Shown in pieces: positions 6,810 through 15,234 of a stretch of 23,822 nt of DNA. Every line of letters starts with the position of its first letter. Within the stretch, counting starts at the first letter, position 1. The DNA lies in assembly GCA_965661165.1 (NCBI GenBank), contig CBFICL010000020.1:1-23822 (forward strand). Reading direction: 5' to 3'. This stretch comes from Hepatobacter sp965661165. GTDB lineage: Bacteria > Pseudomonadota > Alphaproteobacteria > Holosporales > Hepatobacteraceae. Position numbers and translations under genes: made by a program. A model generated the notes under the pieces. That model worked only from the letters and a program-made list of their open reading frames with translations. It had not been told where the DNA came from and ran no database searches.

Positions 6810-7763
6810 ATGTTACGTTCTTTATCTTTGGTATTAACGGCTTCTGCCCTTCTTTCTTCCACAGCTTATGCCTCAAGTGTGCGCCCCTTTGCGCAAGCGG
6901 GCTTTGGCCTTTCTGACACCTCCGTTGCCCATCCAGGCCGCCCTTCCTCTGACACACATAAAAAAGCTTTTGGCAACGTAAACGGCAACCTGCGCCCCAA
7001 TGCACGAGCCATGGTGGGCACACGGTTTTCTGCCGGTAGGTTTTTTATCAGCCCCTATGGTGAGGTGCGCGTGAATGGCCGAGAAAGCTTTGCCACGCCC
7101 TTGCTGGCAAACGGTAAGGTCGTACACAAAACACAACCAATGACAATCCCCGCAGGTGCCCTCAACCTTCCCGTGCAAGGTGCCTCTAACGGTCAGCCAA
7201 CAGGCCAACCACTTGCCAACCAACTCATCCCTGGCGCAAACGTCACCATAACATTCCCATCGCAGGATGATGCCGCAAGGCGCCCACAGCACGCAATTCT
7301 TGCCATCCCCGCAGGTGAACTCCAGATGCAAAACGGTGTTGCCACCAACCCTGCTGCCCTTCAGGTGGACGCTGTGTATCCAGGTTTGATCCAAGTCACC
7401 GCCACACCGGGGCGTTATACGCTTGGCTTCGGGGCACACATTGGTTATGAATTTGGCCCCTTCCAACCCTATGTGCGTGTGGGCATGACTTCACAAAAAA
7501 TGACCTATGCAATCTATGAGGATGACACACTCTATGAATCCCGCAAGGCCATGAACAGTCTTTGCTGGGGCGTGGGGGCCACCTATGACCTGACACCTAA
7601 CCTGTCTTTGGACATGGCGTTACTCACGTCTAATAAGGTGCAAAAAGCCACCGCCCTTCAGCACAAATCGGGGGTTGTGGCACCAGAAAAAGTTGAAACA
7701 GCGCCTTTCCGCCGCGTAACCACGGATTTTTCTGTGGGCCTTCGTTATACCTTTGGCGCCTAA
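6810..7763 (+). CDS. Outer-membrane beta-barrel surface protein
   Basis: 317 residues. MLRSLSLVLTASALLSSTAYA (1-21) is a typical signal peptide, cleaved before SSVRPF. The mature chain has alternating polar and hydrophobic strands: RPFAQAGFGLSD, AMVGTRFSAGRFFISPYGEV, RYTLGFGAHIGYEFGPFQPYVRVGM, LCWGVGATYDLTPNLSLDMALL. It ends in DFSVGLRYTFGA, close to the aromatic beta-signal used by the BAM machinery. A long insert rich in Pro, Ala, Asn and Gln (about residues 95-190) probably forms an exposed loop. This fits the broad OMP beta-barrel (OmpA/OmpW-like, opacity-type) class; no specific function can be assigned. ATG 6810 is preferred because it opens the signal peptide directly. A damaged paralogue lies just upstream, so it belongs to a small tandem family. 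A strong terminator follows, making it monocistronic. Confidence 0.82.
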   Translation: MLRSLSLVLTASALLSSTAYASSVRPFAQAGFGLSDTSVAHPGRPSSDTHKKAFGNVNGNLRPNARAMVGTRFSAGRFFISPYGEVRVNGRESFATPLLANGKVVHKTQPMTIPAGALNLPVQGASNGQPTGQPLANQLIPGANVTITFPSQDDAARRPQHAILAIPAGELQMQNGVATNPAALQVDAVYPGLIQVTATPGRYTLGFGAHIGYEFGPFQPYVRVGMTSQKMTYAIYEDDTLYESRKAMNSLCWGVGATYDLTPNLSLDMALLTSNKVQKATALQHKSGVVAPEKVETAPFRRVTTDFSVGLRYTFGA

Positions 7764-7794
7764 GCGCGAAAAAGCGGAACGTATCCTAACCTTT

Positions 7795-7829
7795 AGGGGC
7801 ACCTTGACAAAGGTGCCTCTTTTTTTATT
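7795..7829 (+). terminator. Rho-independent terminator of the beta-barrel gene
   Basis: AGGGGCACCTT, loop GACA, AAGGTGCCTCT gives an 11-bp stem with one G-U pair, followed directly by a run of T and TATT. It starts 31 bp after the stop codon. Confidence 0.9.
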
Positions 7830-7852
7830 AAGGCATCTGACGCTTTGTGCGC
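7811..7852 (+). repeat. 42-bp direct repeat, copy 2 (terminator 3' arm and downstream)
   Basis: Partner of 6572-6613 with 41 of 42 identical positions. It begins within the terminator's descending arm and ends inside a 12-bp palindrome TTGTGCGCACAA (7845-7856). Only half of that palindrome is kept in copy 1. Confidence 0.92.
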
Positions 7853-7928
7853 ACAATACCCCTTAACAGGTGGGCAACCCTGTGCTTTTTCGGTAAGCTA
7901 GGCTTAAGACCATCTATCGCTCCACATC

Positions 7929-8402
7929 ATGTCAACAACTTTTCCTTCCCACCAAGAACGTTTGCGCGCATTTCTCAAGGCCTTCTTTCAAGATGCCGGC
8001 TATCGCTTGGCCTATATGGTGACCTCTGCACACCAAGGCACACCCAAACTTCACGTGGCTTTTGAGTACCCGGATGGCACGGCGCCATCTCTTGATCTGT
8101 GTGTGCGTTTTCATAAACAACTTCGTTTGTTGCTTACCCAGGAAGAACTCTTTACAGACACCTTGAGCCTTGAAGTGTCCTCACCAGGGTTGGATCGCCC
8201 TTTGTTTGATGTGGCAGATTTTAAGCGCTTTCAAGGCCGCGATGTGCACCTGGTGCTCAAGGCGCCTATTGAGGGCAAAAAACGATTCAACGCCCGTCTT
8301 GACAAGGTGGATGACACATCGATCCGCGCGGTGGTTCACCACCAACCGCTTGAGGTGGATATACAGAATATTCACCATTGTAAATTAATTCCAATCTTAT
8401 AG
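7929..8402 (+). CDS. rimP: Ribosome maturation factor RimP
   Basis: 157 residues. RimP binds the 30S subunit and helps assemble its head. The family hallmark is present as LEVSSPGLDRPLFDVADFKRF (about 81-101), between the N-terminal alpha/beta domain and the C-terminal Sm-like domain (GRDVHLVLKAPIEGKKRFNARLDKV). The start is the ATG at 7929; no convincing Shine-Dalgarno sequence precedes it. It opens the rimP-nusA-infB unit, 43 bp before nusA. The preceding 75 bp after the beta-barrel gene's terminator must hold the promoter, but I could not assign its boxes. Confidence 0.93.
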   Translation: MSTTFPSHQERLRAFLKAFFQDAGYRLAYMVTSAHQGTPKLHVAFEYPDGTAPSLDLCVRFHKQLRLLLTQEELFTDTLSLEVSSPGLDRPLFDVADFKRFQGRDVHLVLKAPIEGKKRFNARLDKVDDTSIRAVVHHQPLEVDIQNIHHCKLIPIL

Positions 8403-8434
8403 AATAGAAGGGACAATCTAAAAAATCCCCAAAA

Positions 8435-8440
8435 AAGGAA
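8435..8440 (+). promoter_or_regulatory. Ribosome-binding site fixing the TTG start of nusA
   Basis: AAGGAA ends five bases before TTG 8446. No ATG or GTG with better spacing lies nearby, so the unusual TTG is the likely start. Confidence 0.7.
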
Positions 8441-8445
8441 TCACG

Positions 8446-9978
8446 TTGACACAAGGTTTGATACGGCAAGAAGTCTTAGTTGCTGCACAAGAAATCGCCC
8501 GCGAAAAGGGTATCGACAAAGACCGCATTATTGCGTCTATAGAAGAAGCCCTTGTGAAAGTGGCGCATCTCAAGTATGGGGAAGAAACGCCCATTCGTGC
8601 TGCTATTCATCAAAAAACGGGTGAAATTTCGCTCCTTCATGTGCGCACGGTGGTGGATGAGGTGACAAACGCCCTTGAAGAAATTTCTCTTGTCGAAGCT
8701 CAGGCTCAAAAGCCTTCTGTGCAGCTTGGTGACACCTTTGAAGAACCCCTGCCTCATATGGATTTTGAGCGGGTTTCTGCGCAGGTGATGCGTCAGGTCA
8801 TCACGCGGCTTATCAAAGAAGCTTCTCGGGAAAAAGAGTATGCTGAATATCACGACAAGGCCGGGGAAATCGTAAGCGGCACCGTCAAAAGCATTGACTT
8901 TGGCAATGTCATTATTGACCTGGGGCAGGCCGAAGGGATTTTGCTTCCTGAAGACACCATCTCGAGGGAACGTTTCCATCCGGGGGATCGCATTCGTGCC
9001 TATGTGCGCGAAGTGAAGCAAGATCCGAAAGGCTTTCAAATCTTTCTCTCACGCGCTTGTCCTGAATTTATGGTGGCCCTTTTCAAACAAGAGGTGCCTG
9101 AAGTCTATAATGGTGTAATCGAAATTAAAGCCGTGGCCCGTGACCCGGGCAGTCGCGCCAAGATTGGTGTGTTTTCTCTTGATTCATCCCTTGATCCTGT
9201 GGGGGCCTGTGTGGGTGTGCGGGGCAATCGTGTTCAGGCTGTGACGGCCGAGCTGCGGGATGAGCGCATTGACGTGATTCGGTGGTCTGACGATCCTTTT
9301 ACGTTTTTGGTAAACGCCCTCACCCCAGCCAGTGTTACCAAAATTGTCACCGGGGATAAGGAAAATGCTGTGCAGGTGGTGGTGCCAGATGATCAGCAAA
9401 GTTTGGCCATTGGGCGACGAGGCCAAAATGTGCGCCTTGCCTCCACCCTCACGGGCCTGCACATTGATATCGTCACAGAATCTGACGATAACACTCAGCG
9501 CACACAATTCACCAATGCCCTTTCTGAGACGTTTGTGAACGTTCTTGACATTGATGATGTCATGGCACGCTTTCTGATCGCCGAAGGCTTTGAATCTATC
9601 GAAGATGTGGCCATGGTGAATGTGAGCGAGCTTGAATCCCTTGAAGGGTTCACAGAAACCCTAGCGCAAGAGCTTCAAAAACGGGCACGTCGCTTTTGTG
9701 ATGAAGAGAATCAAAAAAAGATAGACACGTGGATGTCTATGGGTGGGCAGCAAGATCTTCAGCAATTAAGCGATCTTTTATCACCTGACATGCTCGTTAA
9801 GTTGGCACAAAACAAGGTGTTGAATCTTCATGATTTTGCCGACCTTGCGAATGATGAGCTTTTGGATATTCTTAAAGAGGGGTTAACTCGCGAACAGGCT
9901 GATCAGCTGATTCTCGAGGCGCGGGATAAAACACAAGCCTATGATGCACAAAAAGAAATAACAAACCACACACCTTAA
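8446..9978 (+). CDS. nusA: Transcription termination/antitermination factor NusA
   Basis: 510 residues. NusA binds RNA polymerase and nascent RNA and controls pausing, intrinsic termination and rRNA antitermination. Domains in order: N-terminal polymerase-binding domain (1 to about 135), S1 (about 138-204, GEIVSGTVKSIDFGNVIIDLG), KH1 (about 230-280, GVRGNRV) and KH2 (about 300-345, IGRRGQNVRLAS). Two C-terminal helix-hairpin repeats follow (about 365-415 and 440-495), as usual in proteobacteria. Translation begins at TTG 8446 behind AAGGAA. It lies 43 bp after rimP and 15 bp before infB. The ylxR/DUF448 gene commonly found between nusA and infB is absent. Confidence 0.97.
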   Translation: MTQGLIRQEVLVAAQEIAREKGIDKDRIIASIEEALVKVAHLKYGEETPIRAAIHQKTGEISLLHVRTVVDEVTNALEEISLVEAQAQKPSVQLGDTFEEPLPHMDFERVSAQVMRQVITRLIKEASREKEYAEYHDKAGEIVSGTVKSIDFGNVIIDLGQAEGILLPEDTISRERFHPGDRIRAYVREVKQDPKGFQIFLSRACPEFMVALFKQEVPEVYNGVIEIKAVARDPGSRAKIGVFSLDSSLDPVGACVGVRGNRVQAVTAELRDERIDVIRWSDDPFTFLVNALTPASVTKIVTGDKENAVQVVVPDDQQSLAIGRRGQNVRLASTLTGLHIDIVTESDDNTQRTQFTNALSETFVNVLDIDDVMARFLIAEGFESIEDVAMVNVSELESLEGFTETLAQELQKRARRFCDEENQKKIDTWMSMGGQQDLQQLSDLLSPDMLVKLAQNKVLNLHDFADLANDELLDILKEGLTREQADQLILEARDKTQAYDAQKEITNHTP

Positions 9979-9993
9979 GGGGAACAGCAATTC

Positions 9994-12348
9994 ATGACCA
10001 AAGACGACTCGGAAAGCACGTTGGAAGAGCGGGCCAAGTCACTCACCCTTGAGCTCTCTCCTAAAACCAGAAAACGTCTTGATACCCTGCAGGGTGCCTC
10101 AGGCGCGCGATCAAGAAACGTTGTGGTGGAAGTGAAAAGACGCCGCAGTCGCGCGACGCCTCCGCCACCTGCGGCTGAACCTTCTGCAAAAGCGTCTCCT
10201 TCGGAGAGTACGGCCGGTCGTCTGACGGATCAAGAAAAAGATGCCCGTCAAAAAGCTTTAAAAACAGCGTTGGCCCAAGAGAAAGAAAAAGAAAAAGCCC
10301 CAGAACTGACCGAAAAACCGATACCCCAAGAGGAGATTGCACACGGCCCACGCAGTAAAGACAAGAAAAATGTGCGGCACCATGCATCGCCAAAAACAGA
10401 TGATGAGAGTACTGATTCTTTTAGCAAAAAACCTGTCCGCAAAAAATGGGAAGAAAAAACCGCAAAACATAACCTTGCTCGTCTTTATGAGGGTGAAGAC
10501 GCTTTGCCCACTGCTGGAGAGGATGAACCGAAAAAGGTGATGCGCGCGCCCTTGCGCAGCCACACTAGGCGTCAGAAAGTCAAAACGATTCAACATGTTT
10601 TGCTTCCTGAAAAAATCACGGCACGTGAGCTGGCCGGGTTGATGTCAGAAAAGCTGTCTGCTGTATTAAGAACCGCATCGACCTTGGACATCACCCTTAC
10701 AGACGGCCAATCTTTGGACGCGCACACCGCGGAATTAATTGTGCTAGAAATGGGGCACACCTGTGCGCGCAAAAAGACCCAAGAAGAAGAGCTGATGGAT
10801 CTTGAGGCCCAAGCCTTGGCGACATCGTCAAGCACCCTGTCAAAACGCCCTCCTGTTGTCACCATCATGGGGCACGTTGATCATGGGAAAACGTCACTGC
10901 TTGATGCGATGCGCAAAACCAACGTCGCGGATAAAGAGGCAGGTGGCATTACCCAAAGCATTGGCGCCTATCAAATCACCCTCACATCAGGGGAAAAAAT
11001 CACCTTTATTGACACACCAGGACACGAGGCTTTCACCCACATGCGTGCACGCGGCGCCCATGTCACAGATATTATTATCCTCCTGGTGGCAGCTGATGAT
11101 GGGATTATGGCCCAAACCATCGAAGCCATTAACCACGCCAAGGCTTCAAAGGCCCCCATTATTGTGGCCATCAATAAAATGGACAAACCAGGCGCGGCGC
11201 CTGACCAGGTTAAGCAGGCCTTGCTTTCCCATGACATTGTGGTAGAAAGTTTGGGGGGCGATGTGTTGGATGTGGAGATTTCGGCAAAGACAGGCCAAAA
11301 TTTAGACAAACTGCAAGAAGCCATTTTAGGCCAAGCTGAACTTCTTGAACTGAGTGGAGCCTTAGATGCGCCTGCCAAAGGTGCTGTGTTAGAGTGCCGA
11401 CAAGATAAAAAACGAGGCACACTTGCGACTGTTTTAGTTCAAAATGGCACCCTCACCAAAGGTGACACGTTTGTGGCTGGCCAGGTGTGGGGTCGTGTAC
11501 GCTGGCTGGCAGATGATCAGGGCAAAAGCATCGCCGCCACCTCATTGTCACAACCGGTAGAAATCTTGGGGCTCAGTGAACCGGCCATGGCAGGGGACGA
11601 TTTTTTTGTGGTCAAAGATGAAGCCCAAGCCCGTGACATCACACGACTGCGTATAGAGCAAAGCCAAGAGCAAGAAAGTGCTGCTGGCCCTTTGTCTCTG
11701 GAGCAGTTGATCAAAGGGGACAGCGCGCAAAAAGAGTTAACGGTGATCTTAAAGGCTGACACCCAAGGCTCACTCGAAGCTGTCTATACAGCACTCACCC
11801 GCACGGAACACCCTGAGGTGAAGGTGAAGGTGTTACATAAAGGGGTCGGTGCCCTCACAGAAAGTGATGCGTTGTTGGCCAAAACATCTCAGGCCCTTTT
11901 GCTTGGGTTTCATATGAAACCGAGCAACGCCTTGCTTGATATCGCGCAAAAGCTGGGTGTGGAAGTTCAGACCTATGATGTCATTTATCACCTGATTGAA
12001 AACGTCCAAGATCTTATGAGCGGCTTGCTATCGCCAGAAAAGCAAGAGGTCATTTTGGGCCATGCTGAGATTCGCCAAGTCTTTGTGGTGAAAAAAGCTG
12101 ATCAAATTGCAGGCTGTTATGTCACCGACGGCATTGTGAAACGTGATGCCCATGTGCGCATCAAGCGGGGAAACACTGTGCTCCACCAAGGCGTCATTCA
12201 ATCTTTGCGGCGCGATAAAAATGATGTCAAAGAAGTGCGCGAAAAATATGAGTGCGGCATTTGCATCAAAAATTACAATGCGTTTGAGATCGGCGATGTG
12301 TTGGAGGTCTTTGAATTCAAAAACGTGAAACGCACCCTTGATCTATAG
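9994..12348 (+). CDS. infB: Translation initiation factor IF-2
   Basis: 784 residues. This GTPase brings fMet-tRNA to the 30S subunit and promotes subunit joining. The first 190 residues are a charged, low-complexity extension rich in Lys, Glu, Pro and Ala. The conserved IF2 N2 segment follows (about 198-255), then the G domain: G1 GHVDHGKT (293-300), G3 DTPGHEAF (about 340) and G4 NKMD (about 394). The beta-barrel domains II and III and the C-terminal fMet-tRNA-binding domain (EYECGICIKNYNAFEIGDVLEVFE) complete it. AAGGGGA about ten bases upstream serves ATG 9994 and overlaps the nusA stop. rbfA and truB, the usual next genes, do not follow. Confidence 0.97.
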   Translation: MTKDDSESTLEERAKSLTLELSPKTRKRLDTLQGASGARSRNVVVEVKRRRSRATPPPPAAEPSAKASPSESTAGRLTDQEKDARQKALKTALAQEKEKEKAPELTEKPIPQEEIAHGPRSKDKKNVRHHASPKTDDESTDSFSKKPVRKKWEEKTAKHNLARLYEGEDALPTAGEDEPKKVMRAPLRSHTRRQKVKTIQHVLLPEKITARELAGLMSEKLSAVLRTASTLDITLTDGQSLDAHTAELIVLEMGHTCARKKTQEEELMDLEAQALATSSSTLSKRPPVVTIMGHVDHGKTSLLDAMRKTNVADKEAGGITQSIGAYQITLTSGEKITFIDTPGHEAFTHMRARGAHVTDIIILLVAADDGIMAQTIEAINHAKASKAPIIVAINKMDKPGAAPDQVKQALLSHDIVVESLGGDVLDVEISAKTGQNLDKLQEAILGQAELLELSGALDAPAKGAVLECRQDKKRGTLATVLVQNGTLTKGDTFVAGQVWGRVRWLADDQGKSIAATSLSQPVEILGLSEPAMAGDDFFVVKDEAQARDITRLRIEQSQEQESAAGPLSLEQLIKGDSAQKELTVILKADTQGSLEAVYTALTRTEHPEVKVKVLHKGVGALTESDALLAKTSQALLLGFHMKPSNALLDIAQKLGVEVQTYDVIYHLIENVQDLMSGLLSPEKQEVILGHAEIRQVFVVKKADQIAGCYVTDGIVKRDAHVRIKRGNTVLHQGVIQSLRRDKNDVKEVREKYECGICIKNYNAFEIGDVLEVFEFKNVKRTLDL

Positions 12349-12424
12349 CGCCCCTGGCACCACCGCCTGACAGCAAAGGCTTCCCACGTGAAGCAGGCGC
12401 AGAAGGCCCTGTCATAGATAAGCT
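12349..12424 (+). other. Structured spacer after infB
   Basis: It contains nested or competing inverted repeats: outer arms TGACAG (12368-12373) and CTGTCA (12409-12414), inner arms GCTTC (12379-12383) and GAAGC (12390-12394), and an alternative CGCCTG (12364-12369) with CAGGCG (12394-12399). No U-run follows, so it is not a classical terminator. It may be a Rho-related or RNA-processing structure. No ORF is seen here. Confidence 0.45.
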
Positions 12425-12453
12425 TTGCGTTTTAAGAGAAGACGCGCCATAAT
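12425..12453 (+). promoter_or_regulatory. Candidate sigma-70 promoter for the gapR-like gene
   Basis: TTGCGT (12425-12430), a 17-bp spacer and CATAAT (12448-12453) would start a transcript about 30 bp before ATG 12488. This is a consensus match only. Confidence 0.4.
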
Positions 12454-12487
12454 TTGGGCAAATCTATGGCTGTTTGATACCCCTGTT

Positions 12488-12727
12488 ATGACCACCGATG
12501 AAAAGTCAACGCACCTTAAATCATTGATTGAAAAAATTGAATCTCTTGAAAGTGAGAAAACCGAGCTTCTCAGCCTCATTCGTGACGCATTTGCCGAAGC
12601 CAAATTTGCAGGCTATGACCCTAAAATCATGAAGCAGGTCATCAAGTGCCGCAAGATGGGAAAGGACGCGTATTTAGAGCAAGAGCAACTTCTTGGTACC
12701 TATTTAGCCGCGTTAGATCCTTCTTAA
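12488..12727 (+). CDS. gapR: GapR-like (DUF2312/UPF0335) nucleoid-associated DNA-binding protein
   Basis: 79 residues, the usual size for this alphaproteobacterial family. The first part is a coiled coil (LKSLIEKIESLESEKTELLSL). The family core follows: AEAKFAGYDPKIMKQVIKCRKM, then the EQEQLLGTYLAAL ending. Caulobacter GapR encircles overtwisted DNA ahead of polymerases and stimulates gyrase and topoisomerase IV; that role is carried over by family membership. ATG 12488 is the first Met and gives the family length. A TTG at 12425 would add 21 unrelated residues and is rejected. No clear ribosome-binding site precedes the ATG, so a leaderless or weak start is possible. It lies about 30 bp before recF. 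Confidence 0.88.
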   Translation: MTTDEKSTHLKSLIEKIESLESEKTELLSLIRDAFAEAKFAGYDPKIMKQVIKCRKMGKDAYLEQEQLLGTYLAALDPS

Positions 12728-12758
12728 TGGACGCCACTTTCGTCTGACATGTGTGTAT

Positions 12759-13847
12759 ATGACGAACCTATCGGGCATTGTTCACCTTTCTCTCACCAAT
12801 TTTCGCTCTCATCAAACCTTTGAATGGAGCCAAGAAAACCCTGGTCCCGTATGCATTGTGGGGCCCAACGGTGCAGGCAAAACCAACCTCCTTGAGGCGC
12901 TGTCTCTGTTATCACCAGGCCGCGGCCTTCGCTATGCTTCATCCGCTGAGGTTCAAAACCAAACGCGCCCCGATCCATGGGGCCTTTTTGCTAAGCTCCA
13001 CAGCCCTCACGGCCCTGTTCATGTCGGCATGACCGCCAACCTTCAAGGGGCCGGGCGAACCATTCATATCAATGACGTGCCCCTTCACAAACAGCTTGAT
13101 CTGCATGATTATTGCCAGGTGCTGTGGGTCACCCCATCTATGGACCTGCTGTTTAAAGAGAGCATGTCCACGCGAAGACGTTTTCTTGATCGCCTGGTGA
13201 TGACCTATGACAAAGCGTATGCCCCGCTCTTACTGGCATATGAAAAAATTCTGCGCCAGTGGCGCCACCTTGTGAGTCATCGGGCCCCCCACCAAAGCTG
13301 GCTTGAGGGCCTTGAAAAACTGTTGGCTGAAAAAGGTACGTTGATTCATGAAAAACGCACCACGTTTGTGACCAGCCTTAATGCTATGCTCCCCGCCTAT
13401 ACTGCAGAAAGCCACCCCCTTGCGGTGAGCCTTACGGGGGAATCGGATGACCTTTATCAAGAAAACCCCACGCAATGGGAGGACGCGTGTCAAGCACGCT
13501 TTGCAGCCGCGCGGCATACCTATCAAAAAGGCAAGCCACTCACTTTTGGCCCGCAGGCAACAAAAATGCATATCACCTTCAACCATGCCCCCATTGAGCA
13601 GGGCTCAACAGGCCAACAAAAGGGTGCACTCTTCTCCCTTGTGCTCAGCGCATGCCGCCTACAACTAGATCGCTTTCCTGATAAACCCTGCCTTCTTTTG
13701 CTGGATGAGCTCTCAGCCCATTTAGACACACACCACACATCCACCGTGTTAAAGCGTATTGAAAATACCCACCTTCAGATGTGGGTGACAGGCACGCAAG
13801 CTTTGCCTTATCTCCCCCAGGGCGCCCACACCATCCACCTTGCCTAA
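12759..13847 (+). CDS. recF: DNA replication and repair protein RecF
   Basis: 362 residues from ATG 12759; a GTG two codons earlier is an alternative. RecF is an SMC-like ABC ATPase that, with RecO and RecR, loads RecA at gaps. Walker A is GPNGAGKT (35-42), followed by the RecF-typical NLLEALSLLSPGRGLR. The signature region is GSTGQQKGALFSLVLSACRL, Walker B is CLLLLDELSAHLD, and the C-terminal WVTGTQ motif is present. In many bacteria recF sits in dnaA-dnaN-recF-gyrB; here it stands beside the gapR-like gene and apart from those partners. It is convergent with rodA, with 92 bp between the stop codons and no clear intrinsic terminator. Confidence 0.96.
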   Translation: MTNLSGIVHLSLTNFRSHQTFEWSQENPGPVCIVGPNGAGKTNLLEALSLLSPGRGLRYASSAEVQNQTRPDPWGLFAKLHSPHGPVHVGMTANLQGAGRTIHINDVPLHKQLDLHDYCQVLWVTPSMDLLFKESMSTRRRFLDRLVMTYDKAYAPLLLAYEKILRQWRHLVSHRAPHQSWLEGLEKLLAEKGTLIHEKRTTFVTSLNAMLPAYTAESHPLAVSLTGESDDLYQENPTQWEDACQARFAAARHTYQKGKPLTFGPQATKMHITFNHAPIEQGSTGQQKGALFSLVLSACRLQLDRFPDKPCLLLLDELSAHLDTHHTSTVLKRIENTHLQMWVTGTQALPYLPQGAHTIHLA

Positions 13848-13939
13848 GCCTCCCTTTCTTCCTGATTTACGTTGGTCTATGTCCTTAATGGAATCCCTTC
13901 GTTGGTTCTTTCTTTGACTGCGATCTTAAGACGGAGACG

Positions 13940-15073
13940 TCAAAAAAAATCACGGCTGTGCTCACCCCCAAAGGGCAAACGCACGTGATGCTGGGCATGG
14001 GCCGCAGCCACCCACCCAAAGGCAACCATAAACGTCATCAGCGATGTACCGCCATAGGACATCAAGGGCAACGGAATGCCCACAATCGGAAGCACCCCCA
14101 ACACCATGCCCACATTCATAAACACGTGGAAGAAAAACATAGACATCACCCCCACCACCACCAATTTGGTGAACAGTGAGTTGCAGCGAAAGGCCGTCCA
14201 ATAACCATAAACCAAGAGACCCATAAACAACACAAACAGCAAGAGAGCCCCCATAAGGCCCCACTCCTCACACAACAGCGTAAAAATAAAATCTGTCTGC
14301 TTTTCAGGCAAAAAATCAAGCTGAGACTGCGTACCCTGCCCCAGCCCTTTACCAAAAACGCCCCCTGACCCCACCGCAATCTTAGATTGCAAAAGATGGT
14401 ACCCGCCACCTAAAGGATCAGAATCAGGGTTAAGAAAGGTGAGGATACGTCGTTTTTGATAGGCGCGCAGGAATGTCCACACCACAGGCAAGCTTAGGAG
14501 GAACGTGAATCCCCCTGTCACAAACACCCCCCACCATGTGCCGGCCGCAAACAGCATGCTCACACCCACCGCCACAAGGATGAGAGCCGTGCCCAAATCG
14601 GGCTGACGTAGCACCAAAAAAGAGGACACAATAATGGCCAACGCAGGAATCACAAGATTCTCAAGCCTGGGCGCTTTCTCCCCCAAAAAATGAAAATGCG
14701 AGGCAATCAGGAGAATGAGTGATAATTTGGTGAGTTCAGAAGGCTGAACCTGAAAAAGATAGAGGTGAATCCACCGCTTCGCGCCCATACCAATAAACCC
14801 TAAAAGCTCGACAGCGATCAACAAAGCCAGCGTTAACCCAAAAAGCAACGTCGCGTGGGTGAGCCAAAAGCGCAGATCTATATAGCTGATCACCACAAAA
14901 AGCACAAACCCCACCCCCATATGCACCATTTGTCGCGATGCCCACGGATGCAACCCATTGCCGGCTGAATACAGCATCAAAAGGCCCAGCGAGCACACCG
15001 CAAGCAAAAGCAGGCTCAAAACAAAGGGATAATGGCCGCGCCCAATAAAGCGAAAAAATGGCAGCATAGACAT
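13940..15073 (-). CDS. rodA: Peptidoglycan polymerase RodA (SEDS family)
   Basis: About 377 residues from ATG 15073, about ten membrane helices. SEDS glycosyltransferase of the elongasome; it polymerises lipid II for rod-shaped growth with a class B PBP. Visible family motifs: LMLYSAG at the end of helix 1, GAKRWIHL and FQVQPSELTK, LRQPDLGTALI, the long loop NPDSDPLGGGYHLLQSKIAVGSGG with GLGQGTQSQLDFLPEKQTDFIF, and the C-terminal GIPLPLMSYGGTSL. Short termini and the loop sequence favour RodA over FtsW. An upstream in-frame ATG (15190) has AAGGA five bases before it and would add 39 residues. ATG 15073 is chosen because it gives the usual family N-terminus, though without a clear ribosome-binding site. 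No mrdA/PBP2 gene is beside it. Confidence 0.93.
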   Translation of the reverse strand: MSMLPFFRFIGRGHYPFVLSLLLLAVCSLGLLMLYSAGNGLHPWASRQMVHMGVGFVLFVVISYIDLRFWLTHATLLFGLTLALLIAVELLGFIGMGAKRWIHLYLFQVQPSELTKLSLILLIASHFHFLGEKAPRLENLVIPALAIIVSSFLVLRQPDLGTALILVAVGVSMLFAAGTWWGVFVTGGFTFLLSLPVVWTFLRAYQKRRILTFLNPDSDPLGGGYHLLQSKIAVGSGGVFGKGLGQGTQSQLDFLPEKQTDFIFTLLCEEWGLMGALLLFVLFMGLLVYGYWTAFRCNSLFTKLVVVGVMSMFFFHVFMNVGMVLGVLPIVGIPLPLMSYGGTSLMTFMVAFGWVAAAHAQHHVRLPFGGEHSRDFF

Positions 15074-15234
15074 CGTACATAAGAAGGGTGATCTATAAAT
15101 AACAGAAAGTCTTTTCTTTTTGCTATATAAAAATCCTTCAACGGGCCCACGCCATGCATGAAAGGCGCATAAAACGTGTAGAAAACGCATGGTGATCCTT
15201 TGATTTCAGACCCAAAAACTGCTAGCGTAACTGT
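15074..15234. other. Divergent rodA-ruvA intergenic region with a possible leader frame
   Basis: It separates rodA (minus) from ruvA (plus) and should carry promoters for both. The minus strand contains ATG 15190 behind AAAGGATCACC, in frame with rodA without a stop. The 39 encoded residues (MRFLHVLCAFHAWRGPVEG...) are either a rodA N-terminal extension or an artefact. Confidence 0.45.

Noticed and set aside
6873..7466. 197-codon minus-strand frame inside the beta-barrel gene
   Set aside because: Antisense to a gene with signal peptide and terminal beta-signal; no start signals or recognisable motifs.
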